In this document: positions 51,199 through 63,817 of the stretch, in pieces | Layout: each line of letters opens with the position of its first letter | Numbering within the stretch: position 1 is the first letter of the stretch | Source of the DNA: Clavelina lepadiformis | Taxonomy: Eukaryota > Chordata > Ascidiacea > Aplousobranchia > Clavelinidae | NCBI RefSeq assembly: GCF_947623445.1 | Contig: NC_135242.1 | Location: 20,646,001-20,710,000 of the forward strand | Direction of reading: 5' to 3' | DNA: 64,000 nucleotides | Position numbers and translations under genes: made by a program | Notes under the pieces: generated by a model | What the model saw: the letters and a program-made list of their open reading frames with translations, nothing else | Told to the model about the DNA's origin: nothing | Database searches by the model: none

Positions 51199-53542
51199 CA
51201 CTAGCCAGTAAGCAATAGCTCATAGCTTGTAAAATCCAGACTGGCTCCGGGCTAAGGTTCGATTAAAATATTAAATCAATCTTTAAATGAATTGAAAATT
51301 GAGTGCGTAGAAGTCCTGTTCAAGTCAATAGATGCAAAATTATGCACCTAAATTGTGTCACTGTAGCTCTTCGAAAACAACCTTCAGTGCACCTTTGGAA
51401 AACTTTGCAATCATAACTATTTTTTTTCTCACTAACGTTAAGCACACAATGGGAGCGCAGGAAATTCACATTTGTCATCGATATACAGTTTGACTGGTGA
51501 CAACAACAAAACATAATCAGTTGTAAATTTATTCATGCGTAATGATTTCCTACCACATAGAAATCTCAACTATTTGATGCCGAATTTTTGTAAGAAACTT
51601 ATGTTTGAAGCGTGAACACCCGTCAGATGAACGGGCGCCCAGATTAGTTCCGTCTAAGGAATATTGTTACAATTGGAACAAGATTATTTATTATCAACCG
51701 GGGCTCCAGCAATTAGAAATCATCACCAAGTTTATGACGTGAAAGATTTCTCTCAATCCGAGGATCATGACACCGTAACAAATTTTAATTGCATCAGCAT
51801 TATGTCATGCATCATAAATGATCACAATTTTCATAACAAAGGCTATGGGTACATCAGCTGGTGATTGGGTGGCCCTTTTTCATTACGTCTATTAGCAAAA
51901 TGTTTTCCTTGATAATGATATAAATTTCTTTGTTACAAACTTATCGTAAACGTGAAAGTGTGAAGTCTGGGTGTCTCGCTTGGTCTGCCACTTTAAGAAC
52001 CACAAACGGAAAGTCCACACAGCTTACTAGTGTCTATAATCGACCATTGGCAATAATTACCAAGGTGTGAGTCGGCTGCATATTTTTGGATATTATCAAA
52101 TGGCAGGCGGGTCCAATCGCTACATATGAATGTCATGCATAAATACTGTAAATAGTGTCTTTATATACTTCCATATAAAGATATCTAACTACTCTGCTGT
52201 AACCTGTAATAGACCTTTTGCACAATTCGTTGTGCCCATGCCCGAGAAATGCGTTGTCGGAAAATTTGATGACAAATGAGCTTCAGGTCATAGGAAATGT
52301 ATGTGAATTTTTTTACCGGCACTATTTTTGTTATTTTCAACGGCACCACTATTTTTCAACAAAAAATCATAGATTACGGACTCATGTATGTGTGGCGATC
52401 GTGATAAGCAAATTAAACAAGTTCTATAATTGGCATTTGTTAAGCAATTTTTGTGTTCCCAGTCAAATTCTAAACAAATTTGAAATGTATTGTTCCTAGT
52501 TTAATCCTTATTCAATCTTAGTTACAAATCGACATGTGACGTAGTTAAGTATGTCAAGTGGTTTTCTGTACCCGGTGCAAAATCGATTTTAATTCTTTGT
52601 GATAAAAGCTTAGAATGTAACATAGACAAGTAGATACGTGTCATTGTATGGCTAATTTGGCATTCGCTCATTGGTCAAAATATGGGAGTATAAAACCTAA
52701 TGTTTGGTCTAAATCCCTCTCTTCTCTCTGAGTTATTTCTTCTGTTCTGCCGAATTGAAATGATTGCTGAATTATTCGGAATTTGAATCATTACTGAATT
52801 GGAGTTATAGCGATGTTTAAATGTGGAAAGATGGTGTAAATGTTCTAATTCGATACAACCTATTCGGACAATATAACAATTAGACTTTATGAAGCTGGTG
52901 TTGATTTGAAGAAACATTATAGAGACAGTAAACGCAACGGAGTCAAAGACAATTATCTCGGAGTCTAACAGTAAGACTGACAGTCTTGGCTGTAGGCCAA
53001 CTAAAAGCAACACCGCACCATCATCCCCATATATGCATTCCAACAAACGTCGGACGAGTCCCGAATGGTAAACCATTCAAAAATTAGGCCATATCCTACT
53101 AGAAAAGTAGGACTTCAGACAACAGCAAGGCAATGAGCCCTGTGATAATTTTGTCATATTATGTGGCAACGTTAAAAGTTGCTGAACGAGGATAGCGTAT
53201 AACTATAATTCAAATTGGCCTATTTTAGGCTTGAAATGGTACGGAACCGTTTAACCGTAGATACCGGACAACCATCAATAGAAAATGATAGGCTATAGAG
53301 TAGACCATGCAGTTTCCTTTAAGTTAGAATTTTTGTGGAAAAATAATTTTTATGATATCTATTCAAAACATAAACAAACTTCGACAATTTACTATTTTTT
53401 AACATAGTGAAAGCCACCAAAAAAAGTCTGCATTGTAGACCCTAAAAAAAATCAGCGAAACAGCCGATTTTCATAAAAAACAATCACGTGGCCGACGTCT
53501 TAATTCAAGCGTTTAGGCCTAATGTGTGCAAAAGGTTTAGGC

Positions 53543-53737
53543 CAGGGATGTCCAACCTTATATTATAGTGGGCCGCATTGTCACTTGAAATAATTCTACG
53601 GGCCGCAGAACCTATTAAATTTCAAGAATAATGGGTGCATGAAGTACATACTTTTGGAGTGAAAATGACTAGCGGGCCGCACAAAAATCTCAGGTGGGCC
53701 GCACTGTGGCCCGCGGGCCGCAGGTTGGACATCCCTG
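53543..53737. mobile_element. Non-autonomous hAT element with 8-bp target duplication
   Basis: A 195-bp element from CAGGGATGTCCAACC to GGTTGGACATCCCTG: perfect 15-bp inverted ends. The flanks GTTTAGGC (53535-53542) and GTTTGGGC (53738-53745) match in 7 of 8 positions. The body is rich in GGGCCGC motifs, as in many hAT non-autonomous families. Confidence 0.93.
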
Positions 53738-55567
53738 GTTTGGGCCTATTAGCAAGCAACGTTTTGGAAAAAATCCTGTGTGTTCTTTCCTAGATTTGGC
53801 TTTCCAAAATTATCAAAATCAATTGAAGCTTATCAATAGTTTATAAGCCGATATTATACTTTTTTGCTTGAAGTTTTCAATAACACCCGCTATATATAGA
53901 TACCTTTAGGCTATCTACTTGTGTTGTTTTTATCTCCTTGATAGCAATCAAGCAAGCCCCGTTATCAAACCAATCATCATTTCCAATACTCTTTACTAGG
54001 TTATAAAGGTTAGGAGTTTGAACAGCTACCAAAGAAAGAAAAACATCAAGCGACAACAACATACAAGGAAACGTGATAACACTTTTGAATTTTTATTATA
54101 ACTCGAATACCAACTTATATAAAATTAAAAAATGCCAAAATCTAGGAAATGTTTTCTCGTGAAAACTTGTGGGGAACAAAAGTAGAAACATCTACAGAGT
54201 AACACATTAGGTAAGGTCGTAAATAGTACTCACTCAAAGTAGTGTGACTTCGGACAAAGTTTGGGGATGGCCTTCCATCGGACCTCATGCGCAATAGTTT
54301 TAACGGGAGACTATAACCACTAGCGATCCGCGTATATCATCACAAACCCAACTTTTATGGGCCATAAACCTTTTTACGGCTTCAGTCTTTTTCCTTTTTT
54401 GCATTTCCTTGTTTACGACTACCTATAGCTGCAGCTGTATAACCTACATTTGAAAACATAACTAGGCGGGTAAACGACGTTTCAAAATTGTTGGATACGG
54501 CCTTAAAGTTATAGACGACGTTTCAAAAGTGTGCACTATAATTTGGCAGCTATTGTTTGTACCAATGTGAGAATATATTTTACTTCAAGGCGTTTCAAAG
54601 CGGTAGCTTAGGTGTAAAAACAATAAAATTGTTGCGCTTCGCCCATTTTGAACGTATACTATATCTACTACTATACTAACTACTATAGTAGACAAGCACG
54701 GGAATTTGAAAACCAGCTTTTAAAATTTTTTAGCTTCCCCCTAAACGCAATCCTCACTACGTCACTGATTATAATAACTTAATTGATTAAAATCAAGCAC
54801 TGAAAAATAGAAAAGTTGAAGTGGTCAATAAAAGGGCTTATGTTAGACATATATGCTGCATTTTTGTAAATGGCTTTCGACCACAAGTACACAAATTTAT
54901 TCGGGTAAAACAAAATTATTTTTTTTCTGCATTCCGGTTTTAGTCTAGTCAGGTTTGGTTTATAAGTAGGCTAAACCTAACTATGCCTAGACATGCACAA
55001 ATCCTGTAGTCTACTGTGTCCCGAAATTATTAGTAATATCGATTTTTAAACTAGAGACAAAGCTATTAAGAAAATGTTACCAGTTACGAGACATTCGAGT
55101 TTAATCAAAATTTCAAATTGAATTGTAATGTCAAATTTATTCTTCTGGTCGAGAAAATAACTTATATTTGCAGTATTTTGAAAATACACAAGTCTCCGAG
55201 ACAATATCAAGATGCAAAATACAATGAAACAATTGCAAACATGTCACTTTCGAACGGAAAGAAAGTAGAAAAACAGACTTAAGCGAGATACAGTATAGTG
55301 TGTGACGTTACAGAGAAATCGTGTTACTTCGGGACTTTTTCCCTGGCAATTAAAAAAAGTAATAACTGATGCAAAAAAAGCGTCTTTTTAATTTTTTCCA
55401 AAGACCGTGTACAGGCTTCATTTAAATCAGCAGCAATTTAAAAGCCAAGTGAGAAAAATCACATCACGATCATCACCTTGAAAAGAGGGCTGCAAACACG
55501 TGATAATTAAATAAAATCAAACACTGAACATTGTGAAGTTATAGCAACAGATTAAATAATTAATTAA

Positions 55568-56300
55568 TTAGTCACATGTCACATCTCTTTCAAATGTAAC
55601 TTTTGGTGAAGTGCATTCGTTTGTGCTTATTTGGATAGGGAGCTTTGTGTTTAAATTTTCTTTCTCATTCTTTTTATTCTGTCGGTACATTGCTTCACAA
55701 AGTTTACACTGGTTAGGAAAAGGTGTCGGTCTCCCGTCTACGAGAGCACAGATATAGTCATAATCTCTGCTGCAACGGAAAAAGGACCTCCAGTTCTTGT
55801 AAAATTGCATGCAGAATGTCTGTTAGAGAAAAGCGTTTCGGGTTAGGCTAATTCTCTTGAAGTAAATTACAAATATAAGAGATTAACTATTTGTTGTACT
55901 GCCGTTGAACATCATCTTTATAGATAATATTCAACTTAATATTGAGCGACGGGACTTCTTGTTACTATCAATAATCATTAGATTTTATACCTCTCGGTGT
56001 AATAAGTCTTCCTAAAAAGTCAATTTACCTACCAGTGATCGAGCGCAACAATTCTTTTTACAATAGGTTTTGCAAGATTCATTGCGCGTGTCGTTTTCGC
56101 ACTGGCTGCAACTGCATTCAGTCAAAGACACATCAATACTTTTACTTCGAACATCTAAAAATTAAAAGAAAGATGCAGCAGTGATAAAACTTGTCTCTCA
56201 CGAAAACAGACGAAAAACTATTAAGTCGCGCAAGCTTACCTTCAATGAATAATCCAAATATTACAATCACAGCTGATATCCTGAAGAAGGTGTGAGACAT
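55568..56300 (-). CDS. Small secreted Cys-rich protein with Kazal-like domain
   Basis: Three exons in transcript order: 56300-56240, 56154-56033 and 55819-55568. They total 435 nt (144 residues), in phase. Residues 1 to about 21 are a signal peptide (MSHTFFRISAVIVIFGLF). A Cys-rich segment (CSCSQC...CKTYCKKNCC) follows. Then comes YDYICALVDGRPTPFPNQC followed by KLCEAMY, which fits the core of a Kazal-type serine protease inhibitor. The usual Gly-Ser-Asp-Gly turn is ALVDG here. The tail after about residue 110 is Lys/Asn/Thr-rich with two further cysteines. A secreted protease inhibitor is the likely role; the inhibitory loop residue cannot be named with confidence because the first Kazal cysteines are unclear. 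It stands alone between gene-poor regions. Confidence 0.75.
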
Positions 56301-58939
56301 ATTTCACTTGTTTAAAACTAGAAAATTTGAATAAAAGTAGAACGGCTCTGCGAAAATATTAATTCAAATAAGTTACAAAAAGACTTACTTTTATAGTTGT
56401 TGTCATTACAACTGTAAACACTGCTCTATCACAGAACTAATCACATTAACCATAAAGCTGTATTTTTTTAGATAGAATTATTTGTTAGCATGTTGCGTTA
56501 AACCTTAGAGATAATCTCTCTCGGTTTTCCTACAAATTTAAGTGTTTGCAGTTTTGTTCTTATGCGGTGTATGCTAAATACTGTAATGAACGTTTAGTAT
56601 ACTGACTGAATTACTTTTATTTTAACTTGCGAAGTTAGAAATCATTTAGGCTTTAAATTGTTTTTTTTATGCTGTCAAAAACAACATGTATATCACGATC
56701 ATGTATATATACAACATGTATATCACGAGTATATGAAACTGCTTATTGTCAAACACTACCAACTTAGATACTAGAGAGTAAGAAATAAGTTTAACCTAGT
56801 CTGTAGGTTTCGCAGTAACCAACTTCTCGTAAGGCGGTAAAGTGCCTTTAGGTAAATTCACGTATTAATTCCCTGATTCTTAATTTTTAATAATTAAAAC
56901 GGCTAGCTCGGAACACTTACGGAAACAATCATTAAGCTTAATAACATAGAGTAGTTGCGATCACAGAAGTTCTATAAGCTGTAAACTATTATAGACAACT
57001 TATCTATCTAGTTTAGAAAGACATTATAAAAAACATCCTAAAACCTTCATAACAGTTTATGCTGAGGGAATTGTAAAAGCTCCTTGAAGTTTACTTGACC
57101 GCAACTGATATGAACCAAGGACTCAGTTGTAAGCTCTTCGACATTTCTCTGTTCGATGTGTCTGCACGCAATCGTTATATATCGGAAACGTAACGCTTTC
57201 TTCTTCAAAGAAGGAAACCTTAGCGCTTTTTTCATGATAGGACACAGGATATTTGCCGAGAAGAACGGCCTGTAATTTTTGGCGTATCGAAATGGCTAAG
57301 TCACTGTAGCTGGCCTGTGCTTTATTCGTATTTTATTTTATTTACTACGATTTTGATAAAGTGCCATGACGCAGACAAGCCAATTATCTCGTCAATTCTG
57401 CTGCAGGCGACCTTTGCTAGGGCAGTGTGGGCATCTCACGTTACCTGACGTCATAAAGTTTTAATAGATATCTCCTGTGTTGTCACAATGATCGATTGGC
57501 AAACCTTCACACGCTTAAGGAAGAAGATATCCTATACTATGCACGTTGTCCTTTCGCTTTGCAGAATCTTTTTGAGAACAAAGTCCCACCAAAATGCTAC
57601 ATCACACGTGATAGGTTAAACTTCCTACAGTTTATAGGTAAAGGTTTTACGTATTAAGTGTCTGATAAAAACTAATCACGTGTGCAAACTTTACCCTTTA
57701 ATTAAAAAGTTGGATGATACAGATTACAGCAAAAGCAGAACTTGAGCCGTTTTATGCAAAAATAAACTTTACTTCAGTAAACGATACATAAAACCTGCAG
57801 CATTGTATGGCTAAAAACAAATAAAACGATGTTTTTCATAAAAGTTGCCGCTATTTTACTGGAAAAAATCGTGCGTTCAAAGCTATTTTACTGTTTCTTG
57901 TGAACCTAATTTAAATGTTATAACGTTTTAACCTAAATCTACCTTCTAATTTAAAGTTAATTCCAATAAAACCTTAAATAACTAAGGTCAACTTTTTGCA
58001 TATCCACTCTCCTAACTTAACCGCCTTTCTTTAGCAACAGGCTATGTTACTTACGGTAAAATAGTCACTCTCTTTCGTAAAATGTTATTGATTTTAACTT
58101 TTTTGCAAACATAAAGTTATTAGTCTTGTAATAGTAAAATTCAATTGCAAAAAGCACAAAAACAACGGCAAAGTTTAAGACATAATAAGTTAGTAACTTT
58201 TCGCCGTTCTAATTTTGCTTTTTGTAGTTTTTAACTTGGAGAGTGAGGGTTAACTGTATATTTGGATGAGAGATATTTTCCGGGAAATATATGTTTTGTG
58301 TCTATACAAGTCCATTAGACGATTACTGTGCCAAATGATTTTGATTTTTAGAATACTTACATAACCAGTAACAAATATTAAATTTGGTAAATCTTTTTAT
58401 TTATTGTAACACAAAAGAAAATCCAATCGGACCTTAACGTAAAAGAATGAATCTTTTTATTCTTGTGGCCGAAAATCTTTTGATAGAAAAATGGTTTCGG
58501 CCAAAAAATCATCTTAGTCATAAAACATTTCAAATTCTAATCTTGCTTTATCGTTATTCGTTATCTTATTGCCAGTGTGCCATTTAATTCATTCATCAAC
58601 AAGCCAGGAGCAAAAAAAATTCCATCGTGCAAAAGTTCTGCATTTGTTTTTGTAAAAAATGGATCCGGCCAAAATTTATTTTGAGCTAAATTTCTGCCAC
58701 GTTTCGCACGATTTCCGTGAAAAATTTATCGGAAAAATTTTAGTAAGAAATATTATGTTCCCATAACATCTTGGCTACCAAGTATTCAGTAACATATTCT
58801 TTGTAATCCGTTTCTTTATTACGTTGCCATGTTGCTTTTATTACGTTGAACAATACGGGTCACATTCCAAACAGATTTATGTCATTGTTTCAATTCCCTC
58901 CATTGTTACATAACAAAAGTCATACGTCGCGCAACAATC
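56301..58939. other. Intergenic region
   Basis: About 2.6 kb with no recognisable gene. It contains a two-copy direct repeat of about 29 bp near 56,682-56,740 (shared ACAACATGTATATCACGA), a TGACGTCA at 57446-57453, and long AT-rich stretches toward the next gene. Confidence 0.5.
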
Positions 58940-61900
58940 ATGGACGGTCATCAGTCCTCGAAAAGCGACATGAAGATGATACGCAATTGGGGCAAGGAAT
59001 CGTAGTAAGTTTTATGTAGTTTTTATGCAGTATTCTAAGTGAAAAAATAAACTTAAAGCGTAGGCTGATTGGCAGTTATTGATGTGTTTGAAGCTCGTTT
59101 CCGCAATGAAGTTCGTAGAGTTTTTGATTAACTTCATGAAAGCCATTCGGACTCGACTCTTAGATACGAGCTTTGAAAATATCTACATCTGCTTGAAGCG
59201 CAAAGGCTTTGAAGTCAAACATCCTACAAGCAATCAGACAAGAGTTATATGTTGCGTGTTGTGTGGACTGAGAATAAACGTTCCACGCATTAACTGCCGT
59301 TCTATATTTAGAGTAAACGATGTGGTACGGTCGGAAAAATACTTTTAAAACGTTAACGTTTTGAAGCAAGAGGCCGAAACATAGTTCCGGATTAACACTT
59401 TAGCTCTTTAATTAAACGTTTTGTTGCAGCCGGGAAAAGCTTTCGGTAGTTCACGCACCAGCGCCACCTGGCTGCGAAGGGAGAACCAGAGTTGTTCCGG
59501 TTACCGTAGAAACAAGTGACGACAGCAATACAGTAAGCAGTGATGACGATGGTAGGTCAAATTTCTTAAGCTTCATTTTACTTTACTATTGACGAGTTTG
59601 ATTTGTTTAATCATTTATTCTTGACAGGTGGTTTTACGTCATAATTATAATAAATTAACAGCGTATACGATCAACCCGAACCCACGTAAGCTTAACGTCC
59701 AACATCAAAGCAAATTAAGAAGCGTTCACTTTTAATAAAAGACTACTGCAGGGAGTATGAAACACGATACCGCCACGTATAGTTTATAGATTACTTGATC
59801 ATTGCACTTAATGACCACATTCTACGCCCCACTCAAATCTAACGATTATTACGCGGCGGCCAAGTTGTCTGCTCTTTTATGTCTTTTTAACAGAAATTTA
59901 ATTTTGCTTCAATAGAAAGTCTCTCGACTTTGTACGAGGCGGAGGAGGAACCTCTCGATATCAAAGAGCCCGACGAAGAGCTTGATGATGATGACATCAT
60001 AATCGACAGTACGACGTCATCGTCAACTTTGACCGTCATCCACAGGAAAGACGACTCGCTGGATGACATTGATGACATCATAGAGACCCCTAAAAACGTC
60101 TCGATGACGAGCGTGGCAACGATTGGCTCAAAAGAAAGAACAAGAGTGACGCGACGGTCTAATAACTTTGACTCCCTTTTATATAATACCCGAAGAAATT
60201 AATATAGTCTTATAGTGTTATTTTATATGCGTTAACTTTGCGATAGTAAACAATTGCTTGATTTCCACACCAAATGTCTTCAACTAGTTTTTGTAAAGCC
60301 AAATGGTTTTTTATCTAATTAGACTGCCCGAGGAATCCAGTTTTATTGGAACGTTCATCAGAGGAAAGCTGAAAGCCATTCACAAGCCTGGTACGTTGTA
60401 AATAAAATAAGTCGCACGACACATATTTTATATTTATAAGGTTCCGGACTTGTGCTGTAAACGACGATTTTATGACGATCACTATATGCGGCCACTTTAA
60501 GTGTTGCATCAGTTTGAACTATATTAAAAACGGAATAGCGGTGTAGCCAATTCAGCAATTTTGCAGATTATAATAACTTCGTTTTCAGCAATATCATCAC
60601 GCCCTGAGCAAACTTTTAACGATATTAGATTTACCACAAATCGCACCAGACAAGCAACAATGGTTAAACCGAGGAATTTAATGTAATTTGCAAGTGTAAG
60701 CTAATACTTGTGGGATTTTCCACGGGTGTCATTTGTGGTTTTGTTGGCGGATAAAGCGCTGTTATGAATTGAGCAGCATATTCGTTGAATATGGGCGTTG
60801 GCGAGATTCATATCAGCACTGTAGCGATTGTTGTCTACAATGGAACGAAATCTCTCCCGTAAGTTACATTGTGTGTTTACCGTAAAGCGCAATCAACATA
60901 TCTCAATTCGAGGGACGGGCTGTAATGTTAACTCGACGCTTCGTGGTGTCAGATATCGGTTTAAATGCCCTCTGTGACATTATAAACATCTTTTAATAAG
61001 GTGAGTTTGTATGGCATTGTTGGGATAATTGCGACGTATTAGGTACAAATATAAAAAGAAATTGCCTTATTACATACCAGCAATTTGCTAAGGAATTTCC
61101 CTTTATTAAATCATACGTCTGTGGTTGCCTAAGGTGATATGGTTTGGATATTTTTATACCTTGGCTCACTTAAGCTAATCATTTTATCATTATACGTACG
61201 CATCATCTCGACATGGCATCGAATTTTTAAGAAGTAAATCGTCCGAAAATAGATCGCGGCTCTTATACTGATGAGTTCACATAATCGATGGCAAAATGTG
61301 GCAAAACACTCCAAAATGTTGACCTTTCTGCAAAAACAACCTACGCAGATATCACTGGACATGCCCTACATCACGGACTTTTTATTTAACTATAAATCCT
61401 TTTTTGTACCGATTCTGATAATGTGGGAATAGCCGATAACATGCCAACGCAGCCGCATTTGGTGGACATGCAAAGAACGGTGCTGTTATCTGAGCACATA
61501 CAGCGATTCCTGCATAATGTCAAACGGGCGAAAATTCCACTGACATGCCTCTTGTAAACGTCACAGCTCTACCCCTATGTATAACGCTTCATACACACAT
61601 TTATTTGGGTTCGTCCAACAATATTGCGTCATCTCACAAATGATTCGTTTTGTAAATCACAGAGATAACAAAACGTCAGCGACTGGCTACGGGACGCGAG
61701 GATGTTACACTAGTGCGTAGATCGTCATCAGCAAAAGCGGAATACGCGATGTATAAAGAGGAAGAATTTACCAGTTCTCAAAAAGATGAAACGTCATCAT
61801 TAAATACGTCACGGTCTTCATTATCGTCCGGGTGAGTGAAATAGATTGTGGTACTTCTATATACTGTGTAATGTTCTAGAGCATAGGTGGGCAAAGTGTG

Positions 61901-63817
61901 ACTTGCCGACATGTTTTTAGTGGTTCTTTTAATTGAATAGTAATATCTACTATTGTTCATTATCCATACATTGTTTACCGTATTTGTATTTACACTACTA
62001 ATTTTGTGGCTCGCTGGTGTTCGTAGTTCTCCGCAAGTTCTATTTCTCTTTCATTGAACAAGTTTGCCCATCCCGCTCTAGAGAGTAAAACTTTTAGTAT
62101 GAACGAGCAGCAGAAAAAAATACGATATTTGTTTGGGCAACGAGTAGTCCTATACTGTAGGCAACAATAAATATTCCAAAAAAAATTGACCCTTTAGCGC
62201 AAAGGACTTTGGTGCCTGTGGCAAATGCGGTCATGTGTCATACCAGTGCAATAGGGTATGGGATGAAAAGCTAAGTTATAAAAGTATAACTCGCTTACAA
62301 AATCTTCATGTTAAACGTGGCCTAGGGCTACGTTTGGTAAACGTTTTAGTGCTAAATATAGCTGTAGCCAGTTGTTATACCGACAGTTAAACGAGGGCAT
62401 GTTTTGCAGATTTTTATCCATGACACCTAGACCTCCGCACTTCGTAGTCGTTGCGATAGACTTTGGAACGACTTACAGGTGACGTTTATCACACAGGAAA
62501 TAACGAGTTTTTATGAAAAAACTTTTTATGTAACTTTAGCTTGGTTGTTAAAATCCTGATTTTTGGTGATTTTGTAGTGGATACGCGTTTAGTTTTGTCC
62601 ATCAACCAGAGTCTGTCCACTTGATGCGAAAATGGTCGGGCGGTGACCCAGGAATAACCAATCAAAAAACGCCAACAGTTGTACTACTCCGTCCATCGGT
62701 ATGCAGCCTTTGTGACGCCACCGTACAAATCATTGTTGTGAAATTTAATTCTTTGTGACCTCACAGGGCGAATTTCATTCTTTTGGATTCGAAGCACGTG
62801 ATTTTTATCATGATCTGGACGCAAATGAAGCAAAGAAGTGGATTTACTTGGATCGATTCAAGATGAAACTTCATTGTGATCAAGTAAAATTGACCGAAAA
62901 AGTAAAAGTCCTTTAAATGGAACAATTACATTCCATCCTTTATCACATATAGACTTTGAGCAAGGCCACCCAGCTCGAAGCTGCCAACGGGACACTTGTA
63001 CCTGCCCTAAAAGTGTTCGCACACGCATTACGATTCTTCAGGCATCACGCTCTTCAGGTAGACACCAGTAGTAACCTGTTCGTGCTTCTGCAAAAACTGA
63101 TAACAATTTCTTTTGTCAGGAATTATCAGATGAGCTTGGCACACGCATGCGCAGTAACGACGTGCGCTGGGTAGTCACCGTACCTGCTATCTGGCGCCCT
63201 CAGGCGAAACAATTTATGAGACAAGCAGCATACCAAGTAATTATAATAAGATTGAATTTGACTTTTATTCAGAACAGGGGTTACATAGAACATTGGATAT
63301 AAATTTCAAACTATTGAACAAAAGCGAGTGTCCTAGCATTGGGCAAGGTATAACTCTTGTCATAGTTATTTGCATATATTAGGAACTTTTCGATTGCTTT
63401 AAACAGTAGTAATCTTATCTTCTGATGTCTATAGCTCATTTCCGGTTGTAATTACAGGCAGGATTAGCGACTGAACATTATCCGGAGCAACTCGTTATCG
63501 CTCTTGAACCGGAAGCCGCGTCGATATTCTGCCGCAAATCACGTTTCACTCAGCTGCAGAACCCTATGAATGATGACGTCACAGTAGAAGACACCTTGAC
63601 GATCGGAAGTCAGTACATGGTGGTCGATTGTGGGGGAGGTACCGTTGACGTCACAATTCATGAAGTCCTCGGAGGGGCAGGGTTAAAAGAGGTAGAAGCG
63701 GCGAGTGGAGACGCAATGGGAAGCGTGTCTGTAGACAGGGAATTCGAAAATCTTTTGAAGAAGATATTCGGGGAGAAGTTCATCTCCACTTTTCAAAGAA
63801 AGCGACCCATAGGATGG
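58940..63817 (+). CDS. HSPA12-like Hsp70 family protein with long N-terminal extension (3' end beyond window)
   Basis: Exons 58940-59004, 59430-59551, 59916-60156, 60323-60390, 61663-61831, 62410-62478, 62578-62698, 62767-62901, 62953-63057, 63120-63236 and 63458-63817, then off the right edge. The 1,572 nt seen encode 524 residues in one frame. From about residue 234 the match to HSPA12A/B is strong: [18 protein letters not shown] (phosphate-1 loop), [48 protein letters not shown] and [14 protein letters not shown] (phosphate-2). The GDPG and HSFG segments fit too. HSPA12 proteins are divergent ATP-binding Hsp70 relatives that lack the normal substrate domain. Residues 1-221 are an acidic, Ser-rich extension absent from vertebrate HSPA12. 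Phase fits through all the N-terminal joins, but the exon 3 donor (GTCTAA) is weak. The first exons might instead be a separate gene. Confidence 0.85.
60589..60686 (+). other. Possible alternative terminal exon of the HSPA12-like gene
   Basis: After a TTTTCAG acceptor, this 98-nt stretch continues the frame from the exon ending at 60390 for 31 more residues ([12 protein letters not shown]...) and then stops. If used, it would give a short protein of about 197 residues with only the acidic N-terminal part and no ATPase. The phase match has roughly a one-in-three chance of being accidental, so this is weak. Confidence 0.3.
61882..62075. mobile_element. Non-autonomous hAT element in an intron of the HSPA12-like gene
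   Basis: A 194-bp element from CATAGGTGGGCAAAGT to ACAAGTTTGCCCATCCCG, with the inverted GGGCAAA-type ends of hAT elements. The flanks TTCTAGAG (61874-61881) and CTCTAGAG (62076-62083) match in 7 of 8 positions. It lies between the exons ending at 61831 and starting at 62410, so it does not disturb the coding frame. Confidence 0.85.

Larger units (their letters stand above)
47371..55567. other. Gene-poor intergenic region with three hAT elements
   Basis: About 8.2 kb upstream of the GCC2 homolog with no credible gene. It holds three short hAT elements (47560-47748, 50809-51198, 53543-53737), an AT dinucleotide run and a small hairpin. A CCAAT/TATA pair near 52,670-52,695 (TATAAAA at 52689-52695) resembles a promoter, but no exon follows it. 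The longest open frame (52675-53076, minus) has no domain. Confidence 0.55.

Noticed and set aside
52675-53076. 133-codon minus-strand open frame with a promoter-like CCAAT/TATA near its far end
   Set aside because: No domain, no splice context, and the promoter-like motifs point the other way.
59916-60202. Reading the third exon of the HSPA12-like gene straight on to the stop at 60202
   Set aside because: Kept only as a possibility. Splicing at 60156 gives phase-compatible joins to 60323 and 61663 and links to the clear HSPA12 exons, which the stop would prevent.
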